A stretch of DNA of 54,600 nucleotides from JBLHKT01 sp043101615. Lineage in GTDB: Bacteria > Planctomycetota > Phycisphaerae > Phycisphaerales > UBA1924. Location of the stretch: contig JBICID010000141.1 of assembly GCA_043101615.1 (NCBI GenBank), positions 1-54,600 of the forward strand, in the 5' to 3' direction. The translations under genes and the position numbers were made by a program. The number at the start of each line of letters is the position of its first letter. Positions within the stretch are counted from its first letter, which is position 1. Positions 10,791 through 18,798 of the stretch are shown here, in pieces. The notes beneath the pieces are model-generated. The model saw only the letters and a program-made list of their open reading frames with translations, had not been told where the DNA came from and did not search any database.

Positions 10791-12338
10791 TCAGAGGCGG
10801 ACAACGTTGTTCTCCAGCCCCAGTGAGTTCGAGTGTGTGCTCGGATTGTACCGGTCCTGCTGCCAGACGCCGTCCACGATCAGCCGGTACTCGTGCGTGC
10901 CCGGTTCCAGGGGGATCTGGAGCTCGAACACCGCGAGCTCGGGGTTCAGTCGCATCGGATGACGCGTCGGGGACCAGTTGTTGAACGTCCCGGCCACCGC
11001 GACGCTGGTCCCGACCGACGCCGGCTGCAGGAACAGGGCGCCGGCCGACGTCCGACGCACCCCCAGCAGGCGCCGGATCGACTCGGACGGCGTCGTGGGG
11101 CGGGCGGGCTCGGGGTCCGAGGCCTCGATCGCGACCGGTCGCGCCAACGCCGCGCGGGTCGAGACCGGGCGAGCGCTCGCCCGGGCGGGCAGGGCTTTGC
11201 GAGCGGGGGTGAAGAAGTCGCGATAGAACGCGTCCGGCTTGCGGGCGACGGCCACCGCCGAGCCGGGGCGGGCCGCCGGGGCGTGCTGGGGAGCGGTGGG
11301 GGCGGGCGTGCCGGTGGGCGGTGCCGACATGGCCCGCGCCCGGCGTGCGAGGTCCTCCTGCCGGGACGGGGTGTGACCGGAGGGGGCGGTGTCGGTCGAG
11401 GGGGAGCTTGAACGGGGTGCGGTGATCGTGACGAGCGGGACGGGCTCGGGATGCCGGGCGGGCTCCGGGTCGATCCCGCGTTCGAAGTCCTCCATCTGCC
11501 GGTCGGTGGCCCGGTCGATGTCGGCCTGCTGCACCAGCCACTCGAAGAGCGAGGCGTAGTCGTGGGCGCCGGTGGAGGCGGGCGCGAAGACCGTGATCGG
11601 CTCGGCGTGGGCCGCGGCCTCGCGCAGGGCGTGGTCGTGTCGGATCACGGTTGGCAGGACCGCGTCCGGGTGGGCCTGCCGGAGCTGCTCGAGGATGCGC
11701 CGTGAGCCCGGGGCGTCGGGGTGGTGCAGCGTCGGCAGCAGGCGTGCCCTGGGGCGGATGCCCAGGCGACGCGAGAGCGATCGGATGGTCGCGAGCTGCT
11801 TGTCGGCTCCCTTGAGGGCGAAGAAGCCGGTCTCGACCGGGATCAGGATGTCGGTCGCCGCGACCAGCGCGTTGAAGGTGAGCAGGCCGATCGAGGGCGG
11901 GCAGTCGATGATGGCGACGTCGTAGCGTGCCGTGGGCTCGAGCTCGGGGTCGTCCGGCGGTGTGGGGGCCAGCCCGGCGAGCTTGCGGATGGCGACAGCG
12001 AGGCGTCGCTCGCGGTCTGGCGCGTCGGCGAGCCCGCCGCGCGCCGCCTCGATGCCGGCCAGGCGTGTGCGTGCCGGGAGCAGGTCGAGCCCGCGTGCCA
12101 GGCGCCAGGTGTGCCGGTCGCGGTCGAGCGGGGCGTGGGGCGGCGTGGTCAGGGCGTCTGTGAGGTCCTTGTCGATCTGGTGCTCGGGCACGCCCAGGGC
12201 CGCGGCGCAGTGCGACTGCGGGTCGGCATCGACCAGCAGCGTGCGGAAGCGTCGATCTGCGAAGGTCGCGGCGAGATTGACGGCGGTGGTGGTCTTGCCG
12301 CACCCGCCCTTCTGGTTGATGACCGCGATGGTTCGCAC
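10791..12338 (-). CDS. ParA/MinD-type ATPase fused to a C-terminal glycogen-binding (CBM48/AMPK-beta-like) domain
   Basis: Residues 1 to about 285 are a ParA-family ATPase. The deviant Walker A is KGGCGKTT (10-17), with LLVDADPQS as switch I and DVAIIDCPPSIG as Walker B/switch II. ParA proteins bind DNA or membrane in the ATP form and position cargo. A Pro/Ala-rich linker (about 285-420) leads to a 95-residue E-set domain (421-515). Its motifs AGTFNNWSP, YRLIVDGVW and LENNVV match the AMPK beta-subunit carbohydrate-binding module. Trp455 and Trp492 sit where that module's glycogen-contacting tryptophans lie. The combination suggests a positioning ATPase targeted to polyglucan or using the module for protein contacts. 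Which of these holds is inference. Confidence 0.9.
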   Translation of the reverse strand: MRTIAVINQKGGCGKTTTAVNLAATFADRRFRTLLVDADPQSHCAAALGVPEHQIDKDLTDALTTPPHAPLDRDRHTWRLARGLDLLPARTRLAGIEAARGGLADAPDRERRLAVAIRKLAGLAPTPPDDPELEPTARYDVAIIDCPPSIGLLTFNALVAATDILIPVETGFFALKGADKQLATIRSLSRRLGIRPRARLLPTLHHPDAPGSRRILEQLRQAHPDAVLPTVIRHDHALREAAAHAEPITVFAPASTGAHDYASLFEWLVQQADIDRATDRQMEDFERGIDPEPARHPEPVPLVTITAPRSSSPSTDTAPSGHTPSRQEDLARRARAMSAPPTGTPAPTAPQHAPAARPGSAVAVARKPDAFYRDFFTPARKALPARASARPVSTRAALARPVAIEASDPEPARPTTPSESIRRLLGVRRTSAGALFLQPASVGTSVAVAGTFNNWSPTRHPMRLNPELAVFELQIPLEPGTHEYRLIVDGVWQQDRYNPSTHSNSLGLENNVVRL

Positions 12339-12486
12339 GCCTGGCTCTCCGGCCCGGGGTTCGAAGGAGTGGATTGGTGTGATCGCGCGACACGCAACGC
12401 CCGCCCGAGTGCTATCGGTGGCGTGCGGGCTCTGGCTTCAAAGTTGAGCGGTGGGCCGGGTTTGCGGGCCGTGAAGGGGGCGCCGG

Positions 12487-13659
12487 TCAGGCGCGGATGG
12501 CGTCCAGGCCGGCGTGGACCGCGTCCGGTGGCGGGTCCTCCACGACGCGCGCCACGCCGGGCGCTGTCGGCAGCACCAGCCGGAGCGTCCCGCCGATCGT
12601 CTTCTTGTCGTGCCCCATCGCGCCGACCAGCGCCTCGTTGTCCGGCAGCCCGGCGACGCGGGTCGGCAGACCGGCCACGCTCAGCATCGACGCGACGCGA
12701 CAGGGCAGGTCCGGGTCCACCAGATCGAGGTGGGCCGCGCTCGCGAACGCGCTCACCAGACCCAGGGCGACGGCCTCGCCGTGCAGGAGCGGCGCCTGCG
12801 ACGGGTCGCCTGGTTCCGGGGTGAGGTCGGGGAGCGTCTCGATGGCGTGGGCGAAGGTGTGCCCGAGGTTGAGCAGCGCGCGCCCGCCCGTTCCTGAGGG
12901 CGCGGTCTCGCGCGGGTCGGACCCAACGACACGCGCCTTGAGGTCCACGGAACGCCTGATGAGCTCCGCGACGGTGCCCTGGTCGCGCTCCGCGGCCCGG
13001 GCGAGGTTGGACTCGGTCCACCCGAGCAGGTCGTCGCCGGTGATCCCGGTCGCGATGCAGGCGTGCTTGATCGACTCGGCCAGGCCCGCCCGGAAGTGGC
13101 GAGCCGAGAGCGAGGCGAGCAGGTCGGTGTCGGCCAGCACCAGCGCGGGCTGGTGGAAGGCCCCGATGAGGTTCTTGAGCAGCCGCGTGGTGTGATCGGT
13201 CTTGACCGGGAGGTTGACGCCCGTCTTGCCGCCCACGGAGGCGTCGACCATGGCCAGCAGGGTGGAGGGGCACTGGACGACCGGGACGCCGCGCCGGTAG
13301 GCGGCGGCGACGAAGCCCGCGATGTCGCCGGTGATCCCCCCGCCCAGCGCGATGACGGGCTCGGCGCGGTCCTGCCCGGAGGCGGCGAGGCGTTCGCAGG
13401 CAAACGCCCAGGTGTCGATGGTCTTGACGCGCTCGGACGGGTCGATGAGGTGGGTGGTGACGCGGATGGAGGCGTCGTCGAGCGAGGCCAGCATCGCGTC
13501 GGCGTGGTGCTGCGGGACGCCCTTGTCGAGCATCACGAAGGCGCGTGCGGGCGTGCGTTCGAGCGCCTGTCCGAGCAGGTGAGCGCAGTTCGGGAGCATC
13601 CCCGGGGCGATGTGCACCGGGTAGCTGTCGTTGATCAGGTTGACCCGGACGGTGTTCAT
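12487..13659 (-). CDS. aroB: 3-dehydroquinate synthase
   Basis: AroB converts DAHP to 3-dehydroquinate, the second step of the shikimate pathway, using NAD and a divalent metal. The 390 residues hold the NAD-binding segment GGGITGDIAGFVAAAYRRG, the substrate loop MVDASVGGKTGVN, and the metal ligands in LAESIKHA, NLGHTFAHAIE and LLHGEAVALG. All catalytic motifs are intact. The start ATG 13659 follows the rsfS stop by 11 bp. The frame stays open far upstream, but that part overlaps rsfS and the methyltransferase and is not coding. Confidence 0.95.
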   Translation of the reverse strand: MNTVRVNLINDSYPVHIAPGMLPNCAHLLGQALERTPARAFVMLDKGVPQHHADAMLASLDDASIRVTTHLIDPSERVKTIDTWAFACERLAASGQDRAEPVIALGGGITGDIAGFVAAAYRRGVPVVQCPSTLLAMVDASVGGKTGVNLPVKTDHTTRLLKNLIGAFHQPALVLADTDLLASLSARHFRAGLAESIKHACIATGITGDDLLGWTESNLARAAERDQGTVAELIRRSVDLKARVVGSDPRETAPSGTGGRALLNLGHTFAHAIETLPDLTPEPGDPSQAPLLHGEAVALGLVSAFASAAHLDLVDPDLPCRVASMLSVAGLPTRVAGLPDNEALVGAMGHDKKTIGGTLRLVLPTAPGVARVVEDPPPDAVHAGLDAIRA

Positions 13660-13670
13660 CGCGGTGCGCT

Positions 13671-14132
13671 CTAGCCGCCCTTGCCCGTTCGACCGGGGAC
13701 GGTGGGGCCGGGGCCGTCCGGGACCGGGACCCGCGTCGCGTCGCCCCAGAGCATCTCGAGGTCGTAGTGAGCCCTGGCGTTGGGCTCGAACAGGTGCACC
13801 ACCACGTCGATGAAGTCGGCCAGGAGCCAGACGGAGCGGTCGTCGGCGGCGGTGCCGAGCGACTCGCGCCGCTCGTGGCGGGCGAGGTCTTTCACGCGAG
13901 AGAGGGCGCCGTTCATCTGGCGGGCCGACGTGCCCGAGCCGATCACGAGGTAGTCGGTGACGGGCGACAGGCCCCGGACGTCCAGCACCGCCAGGTCCTC
14001 GCACTTGGCGTCGCGCAGGGTCTGGGCGGCGTGGATGGCGAAGGCTCTTGTGGACTCGGGATCGGCCCCGGTGCGGTGGGTGGACGGGGAGTCGCCGCGT
14101 GTGTGGTTGGGGGAGGTCGTGGGATCTGTCAT
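13671..14132 (-). CDS. rsfS: Ribosomal silencing factor RsfS (Iojap family)
   Basis: RsfS binds ribosomal protein L14 (uL14) on the 50S subunit and blocks subunit joining in starvation. The Iojap core (about 27-135) is present, with KCEDLAVLDVRGLSPVTDYL, then GSGTSARQMNGALSRVKD and the conserved VVVHLF segment. A 25-residue Thr/Ser-rich N-terminal extension and a Pro/Gly-rich tail flank it, giving 153 residues against the usual 105-120. It ends with TAG. It lies between a methyltransferase gene and aroB, with 9 and 11 bp gaps. Confidence 0.9.
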   Translation of the reverse strand: MTDPTTSPNHTRGDSPSTHRTGADPESTRAFAIHAAQTLRDAKCEDLAVLDVRGLSPVTDYLVIGSGTSARQMNGALSRVKDLARHERRESLGTAADDRSVWLLADFIDVVVHLFEPNARAHYDLEMLWGDATRVPVPDGPGPTVPGRTGKGG

Positions 14133-14141
14133 CGTGCAAGC

Positions 14142-14987
14142 CTAGGGGTCGGCGTCGTCCGGGGCGTCGTCCGGGTGTTCGTGGGGAGCGTCCTGGGGCG
14201 GGGCGGCACGCGTGAGGACGTGGGCGACCGATCCGGCGAGGTTGTGGGTGTCGGCGATGGAGAACAGGGGGCGGGTGACGCGCAGGAAGGTGTCGCCCTG
14301 GAGCTGGTGGGCGTTCTTGCGCCGCGTGGTGATGATGAGCAGGCCCCCGGGGCGCAGGACGCGTGCGAGTTCGGGCACGTCGTCGAGGGTGGCCGGGAGG
14401 GTCCACAGGATCTTGTCGAAGGCACCCTCGGTCTCGCCGTGGAGAGTCTCGATGCTCCCGAGCTCGAAGCCCAGGTTCGGGCTGGGGTACCGCTCGCGCG
14501 CGTACCGGAGCGACTCGCGGTCCTCGGTCAGCGCGATGCAGGCCCCCGAGGGCCCGACCAGGTCGTTGACGATATGCGAGCCGTCGCCCGTCCCCGCGTT
14601 GATCTCCAGCACGCGGTCCCCGGGGCGGATCAGGGAGGCCAGGCGCGAGTACGCGGCGGACCGGACCGAGGGGCCCAGGTCCGCGTACTGGCGGGCGTTG
14701 GTCATCCGGATCCGCATGGACCGTCCGGATCGGGTGAAGCGTGCGTCGTACTCCTTCACGCCGGGCCCGCCCGGGCCCAGCGCCCGGTGAACGGGCGTGT
14801 TGGTGCGTTCGCGGTAGCGGACGCCCTCGGCGTGGATGATCCGCGGGAGCCCGAGCCACCGCCTGAGCCTGGCCCCCAGGCGCGTGGGGTTGGGTCGTTT
14901 CTGGCGAGCGGGCTTGGCGACGACGCGACCGAGCCGGAGCGGGGTGGCCTCGTGCTCGTGCGATGTGGGGTCGTAGTCGGGCGTCAT
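14142..14987 (-). CDS. Class I SAM-dependent methyltransferase
   Basis: The 281 residues have a basic N-terminal 85-residue extension (RQKRPNPTRLGARLRRWLGL), suggesting RNA or membrane contact. A Rossmann methyltransferase core follows. Motif I is DRVLEINAGTGDGSHIVNDL (about 123-142), then an acidic loop ALTEDRESL and motif IV-like KILWTLPATL. The motif I glycine pattern is slightly divergent (EINAGTGDG). Substrate is unknown; the layout recalls protein-L-isoaspartate or tRNA m1A methyltransferases but does not decide between them. Its ATG overlaps the stop of the MBL-fold gene by 4 bp (ATGA), so translation is coupled. Confidence 0.8.
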   Translation of the reverse strand: MTPDYDPTSHEHEATPLRLGRVVAKPARQKRPNPTRLGARLRRWLGLPRIIHAEGVRYRERTNTPVHRALGPGGPGVKEYDARFTRSGRSMRIRMTNARQYADLGPSVRSAAYSRLASLIRPGDRVLEINAGTGDGSHIVNDLVGPSGACIALTEDRESLRYARERYPSPNLGFELGSIETLHGETEGAFDKILWTLPATLDDVPELARVLRPGGLLIITTRRKNAHQLQGDTFLRVTRPLFSIADTHNLAGSVAHVLTRAAPPQDAPHEHPDDAPDDADP

Positions 14988-15907
14988 CGGGCGTGGAAGA
15001 GGGAGGGCTGCACGCCCCGGACCACCGGCGCGGGCGCCGGGCGTGGCGCGCCGTGCCCCTTGCGCAGCCACACCCAGCGCGTGGGGCGGTGCTGCTGGGA
15101 GATGGTGAAGGAGTAGTCCCCCCCGGCGTGCAGGGCGGAGACGAGCTCGGGGCGGTTGCACTCGCGCGAGAGGTGCAGGAAGACGACGTGGTCGCGCGGC
15201 TGGATGCGCTCGACCGCCCGCAGGGCCTCCTGGTTCGACAGGTGGCCGGACCCGCCCGTGATGCGATGCTTCAGGAACGCGGGCCGGTCGGAGCACTCCT
15301 GCAGGCGCGGGCAGTAGTTGGACTCGATCGCCAGGGTGTCCACGCCGTGCAGGTGTTCGATCAGGTCGTCGGTGGCCCGCCCGAGGTCGGTGGCGAAGCC
15401 GAGGTCGGCCGGCTCGGGGGCGGACTCACGCTCGATCCGGAAGCGGAAGGAGGCGACGCCCAGGTCGTCGTGCGACATGAGGGTGGGCTCGGCGTTGAGG
15501 CGTGGGCCGAGCGAGAAGGGCCCCTCGAACAGCTCGGTGGGGTTGGTCAGCAGGCCCGCCCGTTCCGCCCGCCCTCGGTGCATGCGGTGGAGGCGGAGGC
15601 GTGCGTTCCAGGCGCGGGTGCTCAGGGCGCCGGCCCACCCGGGGTGGCAGTGGTCGGTGTCGAGGTGGGTCAGGACGATGTCGTCCACCTCGTATGGGTC
15701 GATGGAGAGGCCCGCCAGCAGCCTGGCGGTCTTGCGCGGGCTCAGGCCGCAGTCGATGAGGGTGACCCGACGGCGTGTGCCTGGGTCGTCCGAGGCGGGT
15801 GCGACCAGCACGGAGCAGTTGCCCGCGGAGCCCGAGGCGAGCACGCAGAGGCCCGCGACGGCGTCGTTGGGGATGGGGAAGGCCTGGTGTCGGGCGTGGG
15901 TGAACAC
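14984..15907 (-). CDS. MBL-fold metallohydrolase, WalJ/YycJ-like
   Basis: This is a metallo-beta-lactamase fold protein of 307 residues. The opening LCVLASGSAGNCSVLVA, then LIDCGLSPRKTARLL and IVLTHLDTDHCHPGW, resemble the WalJ/YycJ group, which are cytosolic and implicated in DNA processing. The metal motif reads HLDTDH where the family norm is HxHxDH, so the second His is Asp. Further His residues (SGGSGHLSNQEAL) remain. The start is taken as GTG 15907, with GGAG about 9 bp upstream; the open frame extends higher into lpxA antisense. The stop overlaps the methyltransferase start. Confidence 0.8.
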   Translation of the reverse strand: MFTHARHQAFPIPNDAVAGLCVLASGSAGNCSVLVAPASDDPGTRRRVTLIDCGLSPRKTARLLAGLSIDPYEVDDIVLTHLDTDHCHPGWAGALSTRAWNARLRLHRMHRGRAERAGLLTNPTELFEGPFSLGPRLNAEPTLMSHDDLGVASFRFRIERESAPEPADLGFATDLGRATDDLIEHLHGVDTLAIESNYCPRLQECSDRPAFLKHRITGGSGHLSNQEALRAVERIQPRDHVVFLHLSRECNRPELVSALHAGGDYSFTISQQHRPTRWVWLRKGHGAPRPAPAPVVRGVQPSLFHAR

Positions 15908-15963
15908 AGGTGACGCTCCGTGTCTCGAAGTCGGTGTGAGCCGGCGTCCGTGCCGGGAGTGTT

Positions 15964-16797
15964 CTATTCGTCGGTGGGTCCGGCCTCGGCGTGGGCGCGC
16001 GGGCGACCGGCGCCGGGGAGGATGTGTCGCTTGGCGCCGCGGACGAAGTCGGCCATTTCCTGCACGGCGGGAAACCGTGCGCCCAGTTCGTCGAGGCGTG
16101 CGAGCTGCTCCTGCTTGGTCAGGGACTTCCAGAAGCACTCACGGAAGGCCTGTCGGACGCCGGTGATCTCCTCGCGCGGATACCCGTTGCGACGCATGCC
16201 GACGAGGTTGATGCTGTTGAGGCGTTGGCGGTCGTGGGCCATGCAGAAGGGGGGCACGTCGCCCGAGATGCCCAGGCCCCCCGAGACGAACGAGAGCCGC
16301 CCGAGCCGGCAGAACTGGTGGATGACCGAGTTGCCCGAGACGCAGGCCCGCTCCATCGCGTGCACGTGACCCGCGAGCTTGGCCCCGTTGATCAGGATGA
16401 CGTCGTCCTCGACGAGGCAGTCGTGCCCGGCGTGCGAGGTCGCCATCATGAAGACGCGGTTCTTGATGGTGGTGGGGGTCTGGGCGTTGGTCGCGCTGTG
16501 CACCGTCACGTGCTCGCGGATGATGCAGTCCTCGCCGATGACCACCCCGGCGGTGGGGGTGTCCTCGGAGAACTTGTAGTCCTGGGGCGTCCCCCCCAGC
16601 ACGGCCCCGGGCCACACGACGGTGCCCCTCCCGATGGTCAGCGGGCCCCGCAGGAAGGCCTGGGCCATGACGCGGACCCCGGGCCCGAGGGTGACGTCCC
16701 CCTCGATGACGGTGTAGGGCCCGACCTGGGCGGTGGGGTCGATGGTCGCCCGATCCGAGACGATGGCGGTGGGGTGGACGTTGTCGGGGGTGGGCAT
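15964..16797 (-). CDS. lpxA: Acyl-ACP--UDP-N-acetylglucosamine O-acyltransferase LpxA
   Basis: LpxA transfers a 3-hydroxyacyl chain from ACP to UDP-GlcNAc, the first step of lipid A synthesis. The 277 residues have the left-handed beta-helix of hexapeptide repeats (residues about 8-190), the catalytic-His region SHAGHDCLVEDD and the GGLGISGDVPPFCMAHD segment. An alpha-helical C-terminal domain holds the conserved NLVGMRRNG. It implies an outer membrane with lipid A. No lpxB, lpxC or lpxD is in the window. It is divergent from lipB with 44 bp between the starts, so the two promoters must overlap or lie very close together. Confidence 0.93.
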   Translation of the reverse strand: MPTPDNVHPTAIVSDRATIDPTAQVGPYTVIEGDVTLGPGVRVMAQAFLRGPLTIGRGTVVWPGAVLGGTPQDYKFSEDTPTAGVVIGEDCIIREHVTVHSATNAQTPTTIKNRVFMMATSHAGHDCLVEDDVILINGAKLAGHVHAMERACVSGNSVIHQFCRLGRLSFVSGGLGISGDVPPFCMAHDRQRLNSINLVGMRRNGYPREEITGVRQAFRECFWKSLTKQEQLARLDELGARFPAVQEMADFVRGAKRHILPGAGRPRAHAEAGPTDE

Positions 16798-16841
16798 GGG
16801 CGTATGGTAGCGGGAGGGGGGATTCGGAAGGGTGCACTCGG

Positions 16842-17543
16842 TTGGGCAGCGAGCGGACGATCGAGATCGAGCGGTTGGGGCGGATGGGATACGCCCGGGC
16901 GTTCGAGATCCAGCGGGCCCGTCACGCGTCGGTGCTGGCGTCGCGCGACGACGCGCGTGCCGGGGTGGGGCGGCTGCTGCTGGTCGAGCACGACCCGGTC
17001 ATCACGGTCTCACGACGCGCCAGCGGGGGCGAGCACCTGCTGGCCGGGCCCGAGCTGCTGGCGCGGCACGGGGTCGAGGTGCACGAGACCGACCGGGGCG
17101 GCGACATCACCTACCACGGCCCGGGCCAGATCGTGGGGTACCCGATCGTCGATCTGAACGCGCTGGGGCTGCGCCTGCACGAGTACATGCGCGGGCTCGA
17201 GGAGGCGGTGATCCGCACCGTGGCGCACTACGGCGTGACCGGTGTGCGCGACCCCGGGGCCACGGGGGTGTGGGTGCCCAACGGGGCGGGCGACCCCGAG
17301 CGGAAGATCGCGGCCTTCGGGGTGCGCGTGCGCAAATGGGTCACCATGCACGGGCTGGCCCTGAACGTGACGACCGACCTGAGCCACTTCGGGCTGATCG
17401 TGCCCTGCGGGCTGCCCGGCAGGCCCGTGACGACGCTGTCGGACGAGACCGGCGGCGCGGTCACGTCGATGGACGAGGTGACTGAGCGCCTGATCGTCTC
17501 GTTCTGCGAGGTCTTCGGGGTTCAGCCGTCCGAGTCGTCCTGA
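16842..17543 (+). CDS. lipB: Octanoyltransferase LipB
   Basis: LipB moves octanoyl groups from ACP to lipoyl domains, starting lipoate assembly on enzymes such as the pyruvate dehydrogenase E2 encoded at 35.3-36.8 kb. The 233 residues show TDRGGDITYHGPGQIVGYPI, the catalytic Lys in RKIAAFGVR, HGLALNV, and the catalytic Cys in LIVPCGL. The start appears to be TTG 16842, preceded by GGAAGGG. No better in-frame start exists upstream, and the next ATG would remove the first beta strand. Its last 22 bp overlap the convergent OmpH-like gene. Confidence 0.93.
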   Translation: MGSERTIEIERLGRMGYARAFEIQRARHASVLASRDDARAGVGRLLLVEHDPVITVSRRASGGEHLLAGPELLARHGVEVHETDRGGDITYHGPGQIVGYPIVDLNALGLRLHEYMRGLEEAVIRTVAHYGVTGVRDPGATGVWVPNGAGDPERKIAAFGVRVRKWVTMHGLALNVTTDLSHFGLIVPCGLPGRPVTTLSDETGGAVTSMDEVTERLIVSFCEVFGVQPSESS

Positions 17544-18253
17544 GGCTCCTCGTCGGCGGGCTGCTCGCCGGTCTCTTCCTGCTCGCCCTGTGCGGCGGCC
17601 TCGAGCGCGGCGTTGATGGCGGCCTGCGGATCGATCGCCTCGGTCTGCGTCGGCTCGGGCAGGCCCAGCTCGTTGCGGACCGCCTCGGTCAGGTCGGTCG
17701 CGGAGGTCCGGATCAGCGGACGGGCCAGCAGTTGCTGGGTCACACCGGCGATGCCGAACGCGGACTCGGGGTCGGGTGCGGCCCGGTTGGAGAAGACGTG
17801 CTCGATGTTCTCGCGGGCTGCGACGGTGTTCACCGCCTCGGTGATGGCCTGGTAGATCTCCGCGGCCTGCGAGGCGGCGAGGTCGTCGAGCTGCTCCCCG
17901 AACTGGCCCCCGAGCTGCTGCATCTCCGAGTTGTTGGACTGGTACTTGGCGACGCCCTCCTGGAAGGCGGGGTCGGACTGGTCCATCGTCTGGAGCTGGG
18001 CCGCGAGCTCGGCGTTCTCGTTCTCCAGCTCGACCATGCGTTCCTCGAAGGAGGCGCGGGTCGCCTCGCGTGCCGCGGCGTAGTCGTCGGCCTGGAGCAT
18101 CTGCTCGAGCAGTCCGACGGTGTCCACGGTGGCGATGGAGAGCTCGATCCGGGAGGACGAGGCGTCGGCCTTGGGCAGGAGGGTGTGCCCCGCGACGGTG
18201 AGCGTGCAGGCCGCGGCGGCGGCGAGAAGAACGGCTGTGGTGGTGGAACGCAC
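17522..18253 (-). CDS. OmpH/Skp-like periplasmic protein
   Basis: The 243 residues begin with a signal-type segment (TTTAVLLAAAAACTLTVAG). An OmpH-type core follows: a beta strand (ELSIATVDTVGLL), a long charged coiled coil (about 60-140, FEERMVELENENAELAAQL) and a second helical part. An acidic Glu/Gln tail ends it. Skp/OmpH proteins are periplasmic chaperones for outer-membrane proteins, which fits the lpxA neighbourhood. GTG 18253 is chosen because AGGGAG lies 6 bp upstream and the signal peptide begins there. It converges on and overlaps lipB. Confidence 0.75.
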   Translation of the reverse strand: MRSTTTAVLLAAAAACTLTVAGHTLLPKADASSSRIELSIATVDTVGLLEQMLQADDYAAAREATRASFEERMVELENENAELAAQLQTMDQSDPAFQEGVAKYQSNNSEMQQLGGQFGEQLDDLAASQAAEIYQAITEAVNTVAARENIEHVFSNRAAPDPESAFGIAGVTQQLLARPLIRTSATDLTEAVRNELGLPEPTQTEAIDPQAAINAALEAAAQGEQEETGEQPADEEPQDDSDG

Positions 18254-18381
18254 GGGTGCTCCCTGTGTTGTGTCTGTGTGCGGGTGAGTCGGGGAGATAC
18301 CGCGATCGCCCCGGAAGGAAACGGTATGCGGAGATCCGGGACGGGGTTGCGAGCGATTGGAAAACGGGTGCGGACGGTCGG

Positions 18382-18744
18382 TTAGCGTGGTCTGCGGGCC
18401 CGGAAGCGTGCCTCGATGGTCCGGAGCGCCTCCCCGCATTCGGGGCAGTTGGGCGTGCTGCCCGCCAGGCCCGCCAGCGAGTACCCGCAGTGCAGGCAGT
18501 TGCCCTTCCCGTCGTCGGCCCGCTCGGGGAGCATCACGTCGAGGATGTACGCGAGGTGGCCCCGGGCGGCGTGGGCGTCGTCCGGTGATGTCATCACCGC
18601 CCAGCGCAGGCCGTGCTCGGAGGCGTTGACACGGACCGGCGTGGCCTCGATCCGTCGCATCCTCAGGGCATAGACGACCTCGTGGGCGTCCCTGGCATCG
18701 GGGAGGCGGACGAGTTCTGCGGTGTGGGCTGGGTCCTGGTCCAC
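18382..18744 (-). CDS. DUF2007-like protein with C-terminal zinc ribbon
   Basis: This is a 120-residue protein. The first 75 residues (AELVRLPDARDAHEVVYALR onward) resemble DUF2007-type putative signal-transducing domains, which resemble PII-like folds. The C-terminus is a zinc ribbon, NCLHCGYSL...NCPECGEAL, with four Cys. The frame is open for thousands of bases upstream, but that is antisense to rsmH and ftsI. GTG 18744 is the plausible start, 54 bp from the divergent rsmH. Family assignment is tentative; the zinc ribbon is clear. Confidence 0.65.
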   Translation of the reverse strand: MDQDPAHTAELVRLPDARDAHEVVYALRMRRIEATPVRVNASEHGLRWAVMTSPDDAHAARGHLAYILDVMLPERADDGKGNCLHCGYSLAGLAGSTPNCPECGEALRTIEARFRARRPR

Positions 18745-18798
18745 CGGGAAGGGTAGATCGGGCGTGAGGGGCGGGGTGTCCCCGACTACGCTCGGGGC

